This document shows, in pieces, positions 11,391 to 23,634 of a stretch of 64,000 bases of DNA (the first letter of the stretch is position 1; every line of letters starts with the position of its first letter). Both the position numbers and the translations under genes were made by a program. The stretch lies in contig NC_074721.1 of assembly GCF_947242115.1 (NCBI RefSeq), positions 6,746,501 through 6,810,500 of the forward strand, given 5' to 3'. The notes under the pieces were generated by a model, which saw only the letters and a list, made by a program, of their open reading frames with translations, did no database searches and was not told where the DNA came from. Source of the DNA: Biomphalaria glabrata (taxonomy: Eukaryota; Mollusca; Gastropoda; Planorbidae).

Positions 11391-11758
11391 TGTTAAATTA
11401 TTTTATCTTAGTAGCAGGATGCAAGTGTAATTAAATTGGTTTCTATGCTTTTAATTATTTCGTTACTTTTCACATCATTCAATGTCATTTTAAAAACTAT
11501 AAAGGGAAATAATCCTCAAAATAATAACCATTTCTATTAGCTGTCTCATAAAAAGAAAAAAACTATTCATCGATATACATTGTCAAGTCATAACATTTGA
11601 GTGTACATAAATCGAGTTCCTCTATACAACTCAAACTAACCCAAAAAACTTAATAACTTTAAAAGCATTAGCTTTGTAATCCTGTGTGTCGATGAACGAA
11701 AATGTGACATGGGCCTCAACATGTAATTTAAACTACCGCTGTGCCTTATGGTTTATAG

Positions 11759-13031
11759 CAGGAATTCCGGAAGTAGTCTAAATAGACCACCAGGGGTCTA
11801 CGAAGACTTCGAAGGGGTCTACGAAAGTGAAAAAATAAATTAGGGGTCTATGAGATGTCCACGGGGGGGTGGGGGGTACAATAATAGATTCTATTTAAGT
11901 AGGTTGTGACTTTAATTTTTACATCCGATAATTCTTTCATACACTAATATATGATTTGTCCCTTAGTTCATACTTTGGATATTTATCCTGACATTAAAAC
12001 TAAAAAAATTGTTGTATTTAATCTCAATACATATTTAAATAGCATAATTTTGTCTACATGTAACTAATGTTTAACAAAAAGAATGTTGACTGTACAGTGT
12101 TGATTATTTAAAATTGGGATTCCTTCCTTCCTTGTCAAACAAGCGGTTGCCTAAATGCCTTTTTATAACGATACAAAGCCTATTACGTTGGAGGATCATT
12201 TGAGAAAATTCAACCCTAACAAAATAGATAAAGATTTTTAAAATTTCGAACACTCAAAGATAAAGTTCAGAATAGACCCACAAAATCTCGTTATTAGTTT
12301 GGCTCTAGTTTTTCCATTGTGTCCCATGGTGCACAATATTGCACCAAATGACAGTGTGCAATGCAAGGTCATAACAATATATATACAGTTTGGGATTAGC
12401 GGCGTCGCAGGCTCTGACAGGGTGTAGCGCTGTGTGCTGCAAACTGTCTAAGGGTCGCCGGCTCTTTATTTTTCCTCAGGGTTGACCCACAAAACCTTCA
12501 ATGTGTGGGTATAGTTGCAAGGCAACAAAGGTTTGAATTGTTTTTCTTCTTGCTAGGTGTGTAGCAAGCCAAGGCTAATGAGCCCTTCCTGCTCGAAACT
12601 CACTTGTTTAGGCTCCAGTTACTCGCCTTTGCCCTTTCTACTGTTAGTGAAAACAGTTCCTCGGACTCAATATATCAGGAAATTCTCGAAAAATTGCTCT
12701 TTGCAAAAACTTTTACAATGATACTTAAGACTAATTAATTAATTATTTAATGTTTGAAGGACCGCTTCATGGAACAACACGTTTTTATAGAAAACATAAT
12801 ATCTATAGCAACGGATGATAAACCTAAAAAAAAATAATAAAACTCTAGCGTGTTTGGTGATTCCATTATTTAATAATTGTTATTTTAATTGTTTAAATTT
12901 CAATTTCATCAATAAAAACATAGATCTCTATAACTTGATATTTAGTTTTAAATTTCTTTTTAACTCTTCAACTCACTACAGTTAGAAAACCGAAAACATG
13001 GCTACGAGACAAAAAAGTTTGGGAACCACTG
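11759..13031. mobile_element. Decayed hAT-type DNA transposon
   Basis: The right end reads AGTTTGGGAACCACTG and the left end CAGGAATTCCGGAAG, both recognisable as the hAT terminus CAGTGGTTCCCAAAC. Just inside the left end are repeats of 'ggggtctacgaa', like the subterminal motifs of known hATs. Around 12130-12240 the + strand encodes a BED-finger-like piece (PITLEDHLRKFNPNK, ending with the H-x4-H-type helix seen in hAT transposases), broken by stops. I see no convincing 8-bp target duplication. A GC-richer block at about 12390-12690 may be a later insertion. Confidence 0.6.
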
Positions 13032-13039
13032 GGGAAAAT

Positions 13040-14200
13040 TTACTTTAGTAAATAGAGAAAACGTATTAAAAAAAAAAGCGATTAGACAGAAGAGGAGTTG
13101 GACTGATGACTTCAATGAGTACAAACGTGTTTTTTTTTTTTTTTTTTTGTTGTTTTTTTTTTAACATTCATATTAAGAACAGCAACAGACTTACAAAATG
13201 ACATAAAGAAGTTGTGAAAGATTCAGCGGTGGTGTCCGAACAAGCCTCCCGTGAGATTACGCGAGACGTGACTCAAAAATAAAAAATACTCACTTTACAG
13301 TGACGATAGAAGTTAAGCATGATGAATCAAACTTTTGTCTGTTCCGAGTCTGTTTCTTCAGTTTAGATTGTCAGTCATTAAGGCGCATTGTTTATTAAGA
13401 CCTGATCCTTGTGATTCATTGTGAGTGCTTGCCCAATCGTGCATTGGTTGATTCGATTCAGAAGCTTTTCTTTTTGTTGTCACACTACGAAGAATAATTT
13501 CCTCCCATTATTCCTGGATGGATACGATCTCCAGAAGTTAACGATCCATTCATAATGTTTGCAAGTGACTTCCCCAACAGCGACTTCCAATTTTGTTGAC
13601 TTTCTGTGACAATACAGATTTTTTTTTTTTTTATGTTTTCCAAGTGAAGCATTTCTCTGTTCAACAGCTGGCGAAGTAGTTTTGATCTCATTTGGTTGTT
13701 AGTTTTAAACTTTCTTAAAATAGATTTTCAATTGGAGAATGTCGATGTAGGAATGACCTTTAGATATCAACTTAAAGGCTTATCGTCAATATAAAAGAAG
13801 TGTCCCCCCAGACACACACACACTTACACACACAAATATACACACACACACAAATGACGCGCCTCCTCTCCCTTCCCCCCTTGCACACAGCGAATATAAC
13901 TTTAAATGGGTTTCAGTAATGTCTATCATATGATGACTTTCAGAGTTTGAGCTTTCATTGGATCACTCCATGACCTTGGCAAGACCAAGGCGGATAACAA
14001 AGAAGAGTGCGAAAAGGCAAAATGTCATGTTGAAAAAGAATCCTTTCCAAGAGGTTGTGGTGTATAGAGCAAGTAAAGAATCGCTACCACTTAACGTTGT
14101 TATTGCCTAGTAAATAGAAGACTCAAGACTGGATCTTGAATAAAAAACAACAACTTTGAAATGTTCAATGTCTAAATTATCAGCAAATGGTGCTTACGCC
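13040..14200. other. No recognisable gene; homopolymer and AC runs
   Basis: Contains T-runs at about 13132-13160 and 13620-13632 and an AC-rich stretch at about 13815-13855. No exon could be supported. Confidence 0.4.
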
Positions 14201-14212
14201 ACAAATTCTCTA

Positions 14213-14463
14213 TCTCCTCTCTCTCTCTCTCCCCAACTCTCTCTCTCTCTTTCTCTCTCTCCCTTCCCTCTCTCACGCTCTCTCTCTCTCTCTCTTTCTC
14301 TCTTCCTCCCCCCCCCTTTCTCTCTCCCTCCCCATCTCTCTAGCTTTCTCTCTTTCTCCCTCTCTTCCCTTTTCTCTTCCTCCCTCTTTCTCTTTTCTCC
14401 CTCTCTCGTTCTCTCCCTCCCTCTTGTTGTCTTCCTCTTGCTCTCTCTCTCTCTCTTTCTCTC
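14213..14463. repeat. CT-rich polypyrimidine microsatellite
   Basis: About 250 bp of CTCTCT, CCCTCC and TTTCTC mixtures. Long open frames over it on both strands (Ser/Leu-rich on +, Arg/Glu-rich on -) come from the repeat, not from a gene. Confidence 0.95.
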
Positions 14464-14717
14464 GATCTGCGACTGCACACAATTAATGTGGGTACACACT
14501 TTGACAGCTAACACCATAAGATCAAAGTACGTGTAGTATCGGGCTACACACTTTCAGAGCGGAAAACACAGGGGGAAAAACACAAACATTTCGTTATAAC
14601 GTGACAGACCTCCAATGTCTTAAATTTATTAAACGCCAACGCCAGCGTATTAAACATTCAAGCTAAAGTATACTGACAGTACCTCGTGCAATGCTTCTGT
14701 TTCCACAATTAACGATG

Positions 14718-14925
14718 ATGCCATGTGGCCAGCACAAAGACCAGCCGACTTTACTATTCTCCGACTAATGTCAGGTACCCATTAGAGTTGTTGGGTGGAC
14801 TCAGATGCGACCTATATGCTACAAATAATTCAAAATGACAGTCTTCACCGGGATTCGAGTCTGATAGCCTTCGTTTTGGAAGTCAAGCGCCGTACCACTC
14901 AGCAACCACATCCCCACATGTAATA
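14718..14925 (-). repeat. tRNA-derived SINE, family 1
   Basis: The reverse complement shows the family 1 order: tRNA-like head (gtggttgctgagtggtacgg), box B-like GACTCGAATCCC, then the body and 'ggccacatgg' near its end. It is diverged. A separated family 1 tail (aaaccttatggtctataggg) on the same strand lies at about 15133-15180. Confidence 0.75.
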
Positions 14926-15189
14926 GGGATATAGCAAATTGACATCAGCTTAGATCACTCCCAGATAGGCCGATGAATGGGAGCTTTCTGTGAGCCTAGA
15001 GTTTAGCCTTTAACTCAACTCTTGCGACAATTACAAAGAAGAATATTGTCCGTACAACGATGAAGTTTTCTTAACTATATGGCGACATCTGCGGATTACA
15101 GGCAGCAAGGAAAGTAAAGAAAAACAACAGTAAAGTTCCTCTTTCAAACCTTATGGTCTATAGGGCAGATGATGTAAAGCAAGGAAAGT

Positions 15190-15335
15190 ACGTGAGAGGA
15201 AATTTCCTAAGATCGCACAGGATGGAGACAGAATGTGCATGCTGGCACGACCATCGCCAAGAGCATAAAGTCTTAAGCGGCCTTAGACAAGAGAAAGAGG
15301 AAGAAAGCTGCCCTATTCGTTAGCCCTAAAAAAAT
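15190..15335 (+). repeat. LINE C-terminal remnant (zinc-finger-tailed family)
   Basis: The + strand encodes WRQNVHAGTTIAK and then KRKRKKAALFVSPK with a stop between them. This matches the segment before the zinc finger of the longer LINE remnant at 44119-45291 (WRQTVRAGTTLAE and RDKKKAALSASPK). A short, dead copy. Confidence 0.7.
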
Positions 15336-15339
15336 ATCC

Positions 15340-16195
15340 CACTAACTGTTGCAAAGTTTGCCGCTCCTAATTTATCTTGTTTAGTTACAGCAGATTCCTC
15401 CTCGACACCAGCGATTCATATGTGCACATCCAATGACTTTCGACTTTCGACACTGTCTATATCATAGACAGAAATAGAAACGTTAAATATAAACATTTAG
15501 GCTCTATGAGCCGTTTAACTTTCCCCGTCAGCGAAACTCATGGTTGTTGTTTTTTTGTTTCCATCAATAGGGTGGTAAAACTTTTTAAAAGATTTATTAA
15601 TAATACAAACATGTTACAGTTTTTATTTAAATGTTAATTAAATAATTTATATGCATTTATTTGGCAAAAATGCAAGTAATCCAATCTTTTAAATAAATAA
15701 TTTATATGCATTTATTTGGCATTAATGTCAGTAATCTAATCTTACAGTTTTTCTTTAAGTTCCATTATATGTTTAGATTGTTCTGTAAAACACACACACA
15801 TATTGTAACAGTGGGTCCTACTTAGACTAAGAGTAGACCTTACATACAGTGATAGTAAGTCGTACATACGGTGAGACTAGTTCCAACATACATTACGACG
15901 CTGGGTATTAAACTGCCTTATCCTGAGTACGACATTAAACTGCAACGCTTGAATTTTTTTAATGGAACTATTAGTAATTTTGCAGGCAGCTGAAACAAAA
16001 GTCTGAGACATGGTATCGTATCTTACAAATTACAGGCGCTTCTTCAAAAAAAAAAAAGAGAAGATACAACACGAAAAAAAAAACTAAAAAAAAATAATTT
16101 TTAAAAAAGTTTGGATCAATCATGTTATCACATTTGTAATAGATCTAGACTAACAATAATAAATCTGTGTAATTAGAGATATTTTTAGCAATTGT
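15340..16195. other. No recognisable gene; a 63-bp duplication
   Basis: At about 15638-15750 a segment containing 'atttatatgcatttatttgg' occurs twice in tandem with a few differences. The rest is AT-rich with A-runs. No coding signal was seen. Confidence 0.5.
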
Positions 16196-16445
16196 TTTTG
16201 TTTAGCGCAATGTCATGCTTTTAGCTTCCTCATTGTGCTATGACCCTCTCACTTAATGTCTTGACCAATTGGGAAAAGTGGGGTGGGGATAGAAGGGAGT
16301 ATCATGTGAATATTACCGTGATCGCTTTTTAAATGCATTAAAAAAAAAAGGCAAGAAACGTTGTACTACTTGAATTCAAACTCGGGGCTCTTCAAGGGGA
16401 CTAATTCAATTTATACTACCACATCTGTCAACTGCAATTTCTTTC
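16195..16445. repeat. Possible SINE, family 3
   Basis: Shares 'gtttttgtttagcgcaa' and a following 'gtgctatg' block with a second copy at about 31450-31655. The second copy contains a tRNA-like segment on the - strand, so this is probably a diverged member of a third SINE family. Confidence 0.4.
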
Positions 16446-16764
16446 CCTTGTTTGATACCAAACATAATAATTAATTACCAATAGTTAATTAACTTTTTTG
16501 TTTTGTTTTGTCAGGTACAAGAATTAATTGTGTACATTTTCAACTTGATCCGAAATGAGATGTCGGAGAAAAACGTGTACAAACTTTTGACCAGACAGAC
16601 AGAATTACTATAAGCTTTGTGAAGAAAACAAAAAAAGGCTATGTTGTTTGAAAATCAGTGTTCATTTGTCAAATCGAGATATTTGAGATTCACACAGAAG
16701 AAGATAATTATGCTTTATTAGATGCATATTCGTGTGCCAATCTATTCGTGGATGTTAATAATTA

Positions 16765-16890
16765 AGGCAAAATCTATTATGCCTATTTTTTTTTTGTGTG
16801 CTGATTCAGACTACTTATTTCATGTTCTAATGGCACTTAGGAAGAAAAGGCACGTAAAAGATTTTGCCGTAGCATATGAAATAAGAAATT
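16765..16890 (-). repeat. LINE C-terminal remnant
   Basis: The - strand encodes SYATAKSFTCLFFLSAIRT, a worn version of the PYARTNLYKYSFFPSAIRAW tail seen at 63700-64000. Fragment only. Confidence 0.5.
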
Positions 16891-16954
16891 CGCCGTTTAC
16901 CTTTATGTCATTATAAGTAATATACTTATTTTAACTCAAATGATACTAAGGCAG

Positions 16955-17222
16955 GATACAATTTTACCATCTCAAAAGAGATACAAGACACCGATAGCAA
17001 AGACAAACAGACACAAACACTCTTTTGTTCCCCTGGCAATCAAATCATTAAATAAGAACAATCTGGTACAAACTTTGTCACATGTAAATTATGAGAGAGT
17101 CTGGTGTGAATGTACACTTTGGTTTCTTATAGTTATAATGTTTTTTGTTTGGTAATGCACACATTGTAAGACAAATTTCCTTACGGATAATAAAGATTAT
17201 TATTATTATTATTATTATTAAT
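16955..17222 (+). repeat. LINE 3' end with ATT microsatellite tail
   Basis: The + strand encodes KRYKTPIAKTNRHKHSFVPL and then AIKSLNK, a typical LINE C-terminus (S-F-x-P-x-A-I-x-x-L-N). It is followed by a 3' end (acaaatttccttacgg, aataaag) and an (ATT)n run at about 17196-17220. The element lies just upstream of PPIH. Confidence 0.65.
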
Positions 17223-17533
17223 TTATAAAATTATTTCTATTTATCAAGCTAATAAATACCCCACCTCCTTTCTGGATGGATTAATGGCCATTGTCGTCAA
17301 TTCCTTTACTGATTGTAAAAATAGATTTATTTACAGTAGCCAGATAGCATATGAAATAAAATTTGTATGGTTTTATTTTGAGATCTCCTATGCTATAGTT
17401 TATGTCCTTTGATAGTTATTGCTTTATTTCGGTAAATGGACAATGCAACATTTAAAATTCATTACGCTGATTTTAAAAAGAAATTAAACGAAACACGCAA
17501 TAAAAATTGTACACAAAAACAATTCGTAACAAC

Positions 17534-18777
17534 ATGACAAACCAATCGAATCCTATTGTATTCTTCGATATAGCCATAGGCAGCACGGTATTTATTTCAT
17601 TATCTATATCTTGACTACATCTAATTCTAGATCTGTATGATTATATCATAGTACTATGTAGACGTCTAGATTCTATCTAGATTCTAGATCTAAGTCTAAG
17701 GACTTACTGACTGAGTAAGGAGAGGCTCCGACTAACGAAACGTCACTAAGACTCACTTGACTCAGTCTTAGTTAGATCTATCTTAGTATCTAGACTAGTA
17801 AGACTAAGTTAAATCTCTGTCTAGACTCTAGTCTAGTCTAGCTAGACAGTCGTCGCAGACACAGTCTATCTAGTCTCTAGACTCAGTCACTCTAGACTCT
17901 AGATCATAGACCTAGTACTAGTAGTAGATCATGAAGATGCTAGATTCTAATCAATGAGTGAGTTACTCATTGAGTATCAACTTCATTCAATTATTCAATC
18001 ATTATTCATTATTTCCATAGATAGATATAGATCTAGAATCTAGAATTAGATCTAATTATGATATGATAATCATAATTATCAACTAATTCTAATGATAATT
18101 TATAATAATCTATCAATAATAATCTATCATCAAATCATCTCCTCATTATCATTATGATTATTTATGATTGATTATGATTATCATGTTCTCAATCTAGATC
18201 TATTTCACAATAATTAGATATTACAATACAATAATAATTATAATACATAGAGTCTACATATCATAATAATCATTAATAATGATACCGATAGTCACTCTCT
18301 TCTTACTCTTAGACTTTAGACTTAGAATCTAGACTAGACTCTTAAAATAAGACTCTTTAACTCTCTTGTTATTAGTATATGACTATAGATCTAGAATCTA
18401 GAGTCTATAACTATAGTAGACTATACTATCCTATAGATAGTATCTAATAGAAGATAATTTACTAGGATTTACTATTTAAACTCTATTCTAGATATTCGAA
18501 GATAGTGAGTACATCTAGATTCTAGATTAGATTTATATGCTTTAAACTATAGGCTCTGACTATGCCTATAGAAGAGTCTAGATATAGATTCTACTATTTC
18601 TAGATTATAGATCTATATATATATAGACCCATATATTTATTAGTTATTAAGTTATCTAATACTACTTAGACTTAACTACTAATAAAATGACTCTATCTGC
18701 TAGTAATACTAATCTAGATTATTCTAGATCTAGTGTTCAGACAATTCTAGTATATTGATTCTCTGCTAGACATCTAG

Positions 18778-18822
<45 letters not shown>

Positions 18823-21800
18823 ATATATATATGTTAGATTACATTATCAAATTTTAATTCAAGCCTTTTTTTCTTCACATTTTAGGAAGCTGGCAGAATC
18901 AAATTTGAACTTTTTTCTGATGTGGTACCGAAAACTGCAGAAAATTTTAGGTGAGGCTTTATTTTTATTTCTTTCAGTTTGCTTAAAAGTTTTTGAGTTA
19001 ATTTTTTTTTTTCACTATGTAGAGTTGTTTGCATTAAATATGTACACAAATTTATTGAAGAAAAAAATAGAATCATTTATTTAATAGAATTATTGTATAT
19101 AATTGTTGTTCATTTACCTGTTGGAATTACCATATAATATATTTCTTTGAAGCTAATAATAATAACACACTTATGAAATGTCTAATTGGACAGGCAGCTC
19201 TGTACAGGTGAATATAGAAAAGATGGTAAACCAATAGGATACAAAGGATCAATCTTTCACAGGTACCTTGACAAAGCTAGCTGATATATTATTGTATTGT
19301 GCTGAAAGGGACTTAAGTTATTACCCTTCCAGCTCCCTCTCTTAGAAATGTATTTTCTGTTTAGATTTGTCATTTTCATGTGAGCCCCCCCCCCCCTTTC
19401 CCCCCCAAAATAAAACTTATTGAATATCTTTTTTTAAAAAAATCTTCCACAAAATATAAATCTGCACAACAGATTGACGAAAGAGCCTTTAATATTTAAA
19501 AGTGTTACAAAACTTATATCAACTCACTCTATCTGTCAATCTTTCTGTCTAGTAAAAAACTATTTCTCCCATTTCCTATTCCTGAATCAAGTTAAAATCT
19601 CGTAATTTTCAGATAAATGGCAGTACTTAGCCTGTTCCTTCCCTTAGATAAGCTTTATTTTTAAAAAGTATTCTTTTTTTTCTATTTCTTGTTTATATCA
19701 TGTATTATATTGTAATACTCAAAGTAATAAACATACATTAATTATTTGATATCAGCTCCAACTTCTTTTCAATTTATTCAAACAAAATTTTATTCATTTT
19801 TTCAGGGTGATCAAAGATTTTATGGTTCAAGGTGGTGATTTTGTCAATGTAAGATTTGGTTCTTATTGTATTAACTTCACACAATCATGTTTTGTCCCAA
19901 AATTACTAACCAATTGCAAATGATTTTGCCTTTTTTTTCCCATGTGTATTGAAATTTAATAGTGTCTATTAAAATAACACCCTAAAATTACATGCTTCAC
20001 TTTCAAAGATCTATCGATGTATGGTTCCAATGTATGGTCATGGTTGACTAGTCAATCTAACAACTTTACATATACACATATATTGATGGTAAAAGGGTGT
20101 CATAACAGATGTGATTGTCTTTTGTAGAGTTTTAAATAAAAGCCATGTTAAAGATATTTACCCTACTTCCATGTTGACTTAAATTTGAACAGATTTTTTA
20201 GCCATGATTTGCTGATTAAACTTTAAGACAAACAGATTTTTTAGCCATGATTTGCTGATTAAACTTTAAGACAAACAGATTTTTTAGCCATGATTTGCTG
20301 ATTAAACTTTAAGACAAACAGATTTTTTAGCCATGATTTGCTAATTAAACTTTAAGACAAACAGATTTTTTAGCCATGATTTGCTGATTAAACTTTAAGA
20401 CAAACAGATTTTTTAGCCATGATTTGCTAATTAAACTTTAAGACAAAAACATTTTTTAGCCATGATTTGATGATTAAACTTTAAAACAAAAAGATTTTTT
20501 AGCCATAATTTGCTTATTAAACTTTAAGACAAAAAGATTTTTTTAGCCATGGTTTGCTTATTAAACTTTAAGAAAAAAAGAATTTTTTTTAATTGGCTTT
20601 AATTTAATTTATCCTAACTGAATTGTCTTTTTCTGTACAACCTTTCTGTATCACTAGATCAGTGTTTCCCAAACTGTGTTTTGTTGAACCCTGGTGTTCC
20701 GCGAGGACTAAATAGGTGCTACACAAACTACTGGAATAATGAACTAGTAGGCCACCACATGAATTAATCTCTCTAAAGCAAAAATAATCAAAGTGTTCCA
20801 CTAAGTACTCAGAATGTACAAAGCATTTCATAAAGGAAAAAGGTTTAGGAAACACTGATGTAGATATTCATAAAACTTCACATGGTCATCCAGATAATCT
20901 AATGTGTTCCTCCTAAACTTTAAAAATATGTTACATTCAGTATCAACTAGTATGTTTCTATTTAGGGGGATGGAACAGGCATGACAAGTATATATGCAGG
21001 CAGACCTTTTGCAGATGAAAATTTTCACAAAAAGCATGACTGTGCAGGGATACTTTCCATGGTAAGTTTTCTGTCAAAATGTGTCTCTTGCTGTTTCAAT
21101 TATAACACATAATCTAGAGATGTACAAGTGCTGTGGTAGTGAAATGTTCCAGAAAGAAAACAGATCAAATGATTATTTTAACAATCTTTGAACAAATACA
21201 AAAATCTCATTTGAAGATTTATTCCTAGCTATTTCAGTTTTGTTTTTAGATTATTAGACCTTGCTTAAACCTCCTACAGGACAGCAGGGGATATTTGGAA
21301 CTCAGGACTGTTGTGTTGAAAGTCTGAAGGACATACCACAATAGCTTGGCTGCCATCCAGTTTTTAAGATAATGCCCTGATTAGAATATCCATAGGGATT
21401 TTATATGCTGGATGCATTTTTTTATTACTCAATTAGTACACAAGTCATAAATTTAGTATTTTCAGCTTCAAAAAAAAAATTAAGTCTGTCATAGATAAAT
21501 GTCTAAGATGTTTAGTGCATTTTTTTTAAATATCATGTTTAAAATTTTTACTACTTGCTTCAGAAAATGTCTACATTAAACTATGGTCAGACCTATTCCC
21601 AACTGAAACCCTGTTACCAGCAAATTAACAAATTAATTTTTACCTGTGTTTTTAAGTTACAGTTAATTTCTTTTTTTGTTATTTTGTGTTGAGGACAAAG
21701 AGTAATAGATGATCAAATATTTTTATTCTGTAGTGGAAGTGATCTCTACAAAATTTATTTTTTGGAATTTAAACAAAAAATATTTTCTATTTTCAGGCTA

Positions 21801-22084
21801 ACAGCGGCAAAGACACAAACGGCTGCCAGTTTTTTATTACATGTGCAAAATGTGAATTCTTAGATGGTAAACATGTTGTTTTTGGTGAGTGCACTTGTGG
21901 TCACAACCTCTCAGGATAGTTCTTGTCTTGTATATTGATTAGATTACTGACTATTTGTATTCTTCTGCTTGCAGGTAAAGTTATTGATGGTCATCTTGTG
22001 CTTAGGAAAATTGAAAATGTTCCTGTTGGCCCAAATAATAAACCCAAAATTCCTGTCACAATATCAGAGTGCGGGGAAATGTAG
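17534..22084 (+). CDS. PPIH: Peptidyl-prolyl cis-trans isomerase H (spliceosomal cyclophilin)
   Basis: Seven coding exons with GT-AG borders and matching phases: 17534-17587, 18886-18950, 19194-19262, 19806-19848, 20966-21061, 21797-21884, 21975-22084; 525 bp, 174 aa (human PPIH is 177). PPIH is known to bind the U4/U6 proteins PRPF3/PRPF4 in the U4/U6.U5 tri-snRNP and to turn prolyl bonds. The protein is one cyclophilin fold. Catalytic positions equivalent to CypA R55, F60, Q63, F113 and H126 are R63, F68, Q71, F122 and H135. The CypA W121 position is F130 here, and there is one extra residue in the SIYAGRPF loop (85-92). The start [12 protein letters not shown] matches the family N-terminus. 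Cyclophilin C-terminal motifs (GPNNKPK, ECGEM) confirm PPIH over CypA. A poly(A) signal sits 40 bp after the stop. Confidence 0.95.
17590..18780. repeat. CTAG-rich cryptic simple-sequence block in PPIH intron 1
   Basis: Nearly 1.2 kb dominated by shuffled TCTAGA, AGATCT, AGTCTA and ATAATC words, with hardly any unique-looking sequence. No regular period is visible by eye, so it is cryptic rather than a clean tandem array. It fills most of PPIH intron 1. Confidence 0.75.
18781..18832. repeat. (TC)n/(TA)n microsatellite
   Basis: A short CTCTCT run passes into about 40 bp of TATATA with one interruption, about 55 bp before PPIH exon 2. Confidence 0.95.
20191..20582. repeat. 43-bp minisatellite, about nine copies, in PPIH intron 4
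   Basis: The unit begins agattttttagccatgatt and continues 'tgctgattaaactttaagac'. The first copies are nearly identical and later ones drift, mainly at the aaacag/aaaaag boundary. The array is intronic. Confidence 0.95.
20660..20857. mobile_element. hAT-type MITE in PPIH intron 4
   Basis: Ends are CAGTGTTTCCCAAAC and GTTTAGGAAACACTG, near-perfect inverted repeats of the hAT type, 198 bp apart. Flanks are cactagat and atgtagat; only the last five of eight bases agree, so the target duplication is worn. Confidence 0.75.
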
Positions 22085-22123
22085 ACTAATCATCCTTTGT
22101 CATTTTTTTTCATTAATGTACAG

Positions 22124-22129
22124 AATAAA
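22124..22129 (+). terminator. PPIH polyadenylation signal
   Basis: Canonical AATAAA 40 bp after the PPIH stop codon, followed by T-rich sequence. It implies a very short 3' UTR. Confidence 0.7.
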
Positions 22130-22139
22130 ACTATTTTAC

Positions 22140-23630
22140 TCTATTTCATTTTCTTTTCCTTTATTATTGTCTGAAAATGTCATAGGTTTAATTTTTGCTT
22201 GTAATTAAGTAAAGATATCAACATAAGGACACATAAACATGAGCACCGAAACAAAAGACAAAAAATAAACTTTAGTACCAGAATGACTAGGATATCTGCC
22301 ACATCAAAGTATTACCAAGACTAGAAAGTGGCCACATTGATTACAACCTTATTATGAAATCTATTACACGAAAACAACATACCACCCACTTCTGAAGAAT
22401 TTTAATCAAAATATTAACAATAAAAAGTATACAAGACAGTAACAAACAAACAAAATAATGTAGAGCAACATGAGATACAAACAAATATATACATTGTTTT
22501 GGTATAAAAAAAAAAGACTATTCTTGAGTAAGTTTGGACTATATCACAAACATTTATTTGTGTAAACAAACAAAAAAAAAAGATATTGCTTCTTTATTTA
22601 TCTATATATGATACTGTAATTTAAATAAATAACAACAAAAAAATAATTTGTTCTAAAAGTAATATTATATTTGGACTAGAAATAAAAATGATAACATGTT
22701 AATTTTGTTCCAAAGATTCAAAACAAAATAATTTTAACTCTTTCTCTCCGTAATTATTTTCCAAGATCCGAGGAATTATTCATTTTGTTCATTTGTAGTT
22801 CACTTCTCTGTTATGATTTAACTTCTAAAACTTTGTTATCAGATAATGCTTTATTTGGTATAGAATTGAAAGGAAATACATGCTCTTTTCATATGACACA
22901 AATTAATGTTTACAAAAAAAAAGAAAAAGAAATAATTTAATGGAGTCAAATTAAATGGTATTGTCAAATAGAAGAAAGAGTTAAATATCATATACATAAA
23001 CAATATAAGCAAAAAGACTACAAAATCACACCAAGGGTTATGAAAAGTTTTGGCCAAGTTTCTGTGGGACAATAGCAATCTGTAGAATAGCTCATTTTTA
23101 GCAAATTCCTTAGAACATGTCCAATACTTGTGTCAATGGGAACAAAAAATCAAGACTTCAACACATTCCATAAATAAATATACTTTATCAGCGACTGCAA
23201 AGTTATCATGTTACAACTTCATGTAAACCAATCGGTGAAGGAATGCTAATGCTGAATTGAAGACAAAGGCAAAGCTAAAAAATGAAAGACTTGTTTTTAA
23301 CAAGGACAAAATTAACACTCTGTTACCATTATGCTGATAAAAGATTATAATTTTCTTTTTACATTAACCATCACAACCAATGAAACTTTTATTTTCTTTT
23401 ATTTTTTTACATTCAAATTGAGCTCTTGTACAAATCATGCAATGACAAGTTTTTGACTTAACAGGCATATGATGTATTTAATAAACAAAATCTGATTGAA
23501 TTATGAATTAAAACATTGCATATAAAGCAATGTCTCACTGGTAACATTTCTTATAAATATGATGAGTTGTAACAACATTGTGTATTAAGAAAAACAAGTC
23601 ATCAATGAACTTAGTGCAAATCCTGTTTGA
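22140..23630. other. Convergent spacer between PPIH and TPK1
   Basis: About 1.5 kb of AT-rich DNA between the two 3' ends. It will contain the TPK1 3' UTR. No exon, SINE or LINE could be recognised. Confidence 0.5.
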
Positions 23631-23634
23631 AGTG

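Noticed and set aside
11751-13039. 8-bp target duplication around the decayed hAT
   Set aside because: The flanks gtttatag and gggaaaat do not match, so only the ends and the BED-like remnant support the call.
14156-14536. Long open frames on both strands over a CT-rich region
   Set aside because: The translations are Ser/Leu or Arg/Glu repeats generated by the microsatellite; there is no domain and no splice context.
20191-20582. CRISPR-like array
   Set aside because: The repeats are contiguous with no unique spacers, in an animal intron; it is a minisatellite.
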